Source: Bryobacteraceae bacterium (GTDB lineage Bacteria > Acidobacteriota > Terriglobia > Bryobacterales > Bryobacteraceae). From it: DNA of 5,507 bases. A program made the position numbers and the translations under genes. The notes under the pieces are model-generated. The model had not been told where the DNA came from. It saw nothing but the letters and a program-made list of their open reading frames with translations, and did not search any database. Location of the stretch: positions 1 through 5,507 of the forward strand of contig JASHSD010001019.1 in the NCBI GenBank assembly GCA_030036985.1, written 5' to 3'. This document shows positions 5,330 to 5,507 of this stretch, in pieces (position 1 is the first letter of the stretch; every line of letters starts with the position of its first letter).

Positions 5330-5507
5330 GGTTTCGTGCTGAGCGAAAATTCCGCGAGTCGTCGCCCAACTTTATCTCAGACTCACTCTGCGCGACCTTG
5401 GTTTCTTTCGCTGTGCTTGGGAATGGTGAGATTTGAAAGGCTTTGTGACTTCGGCGAAACGAGCGGTTTTTGCGGTTGTTCAGTAGGGTGATGAGAGCAC
5501 GTGAGCC
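5330..5507. other. Probable non-coding leader upstream of the relaxase
   Basis: I find no convincing gene in these 178 bp. Minus-strand frames give only low-complexity peptides, with third-position GC near 50-57%, unlike the genes here. One frame ends at TGA 5482-5480 after eight codons and another at 5385-5383, and either could be the tail of an upstream gene. The stretch is AT-richer than the genes and has a short direct repeat GCGGTT at 5463-5468 and 5472-5477. In MobF systems the origin of transfer often lies near the relaxase operon, so this is one of two candidate places for it, but I cannot identify a nic site. Confidence 0.4.

Noticed and set aside
5383..5505. 40-codon minus-strand tail ending at TGA 5385-5383, possibly the end of a coupling protein gene
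   Set aside because: The peptide is polar and low in information, and about half of its codons end in A or T, unlike the genes here. There is no motif to tell it from chance.
5491..5507. Possible start of a plus-strand gene (ATG AGA GCA CGT) at the right edge
   Set aside because: Only five codons are visible and the purine run before it is too close for a good ribosome site, so it cannot be supported.
1..5507. CRISPR array, tRNA, rRNA or insertion sequence ends
   Set aside because: I saw no regularly spaced repeats, no tRNA-like cloverleaf or rRNA signature, and no terminal inverted repeats with target duplications.

Overview
The window looks like a piece of a conjugative or mobilizable element (plasmid or integrative element) from a bacterium of moderately high GC. 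The relaxase and its neighbours read to me like elements of environmental Gram-negative bacteria, possibly Acidobacteriota. That is an impression of protein style, not something the sequence proves.

Layout: almost everything is on the minus strand, so the biological order runs from the right end to the left end. The right edge (5330-5507) is a relatively AT-rich, probably non-coding leader. Next comes a full-length MobF (TrwC/TraI-type) relaxase-helicase of 915 residues (5329-2582), then a small unrecognised protein of up to 132 residues (2564-2166). A stem followed by a T7 run (2182-2154) lies at the end of that gene and probably terminates this first transcription unit.

The AT-rich gap at 2083-2165 carries direct repeats and a -10-like box. 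It probably drives a second unit of three tightly coupled genes: a small helix-turn-helix protein (2082-1795), a ParA/MinD-like ATPase (1798-1097) and a coiled-coil protein with one C-terminal membrane segment (1013-198). The first pair overlaps by ATGA. The second pair would overlap in the same way if the ATPase were not cut by an in-frame TAG at 1097-1099. The frame behind this TAG is open for 28 sensible codons and ends in a TGA that overlaps the next ATG. This is the clearest anomaly in the window.

The left edge holds the 3' end of an unrelated plus-strand gene (1-148), which converges on the operon across a 49-bp gap with two inverted repeats.

Functional reading (inference): the relaxase nicks and unwinds DNA for transfer. 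The HTH / ParA-like ATPase / membrane-protein trio has the same logic as TraK-TraL-TraM of RP4 or StbA-StbB-StbC of R388, that is, a DNA binder, an ATPase and a partner that position or segregate the element near its transfer machinery. No coupling protein, type IV secretion gene, integrase or replication gene is visible in the window.
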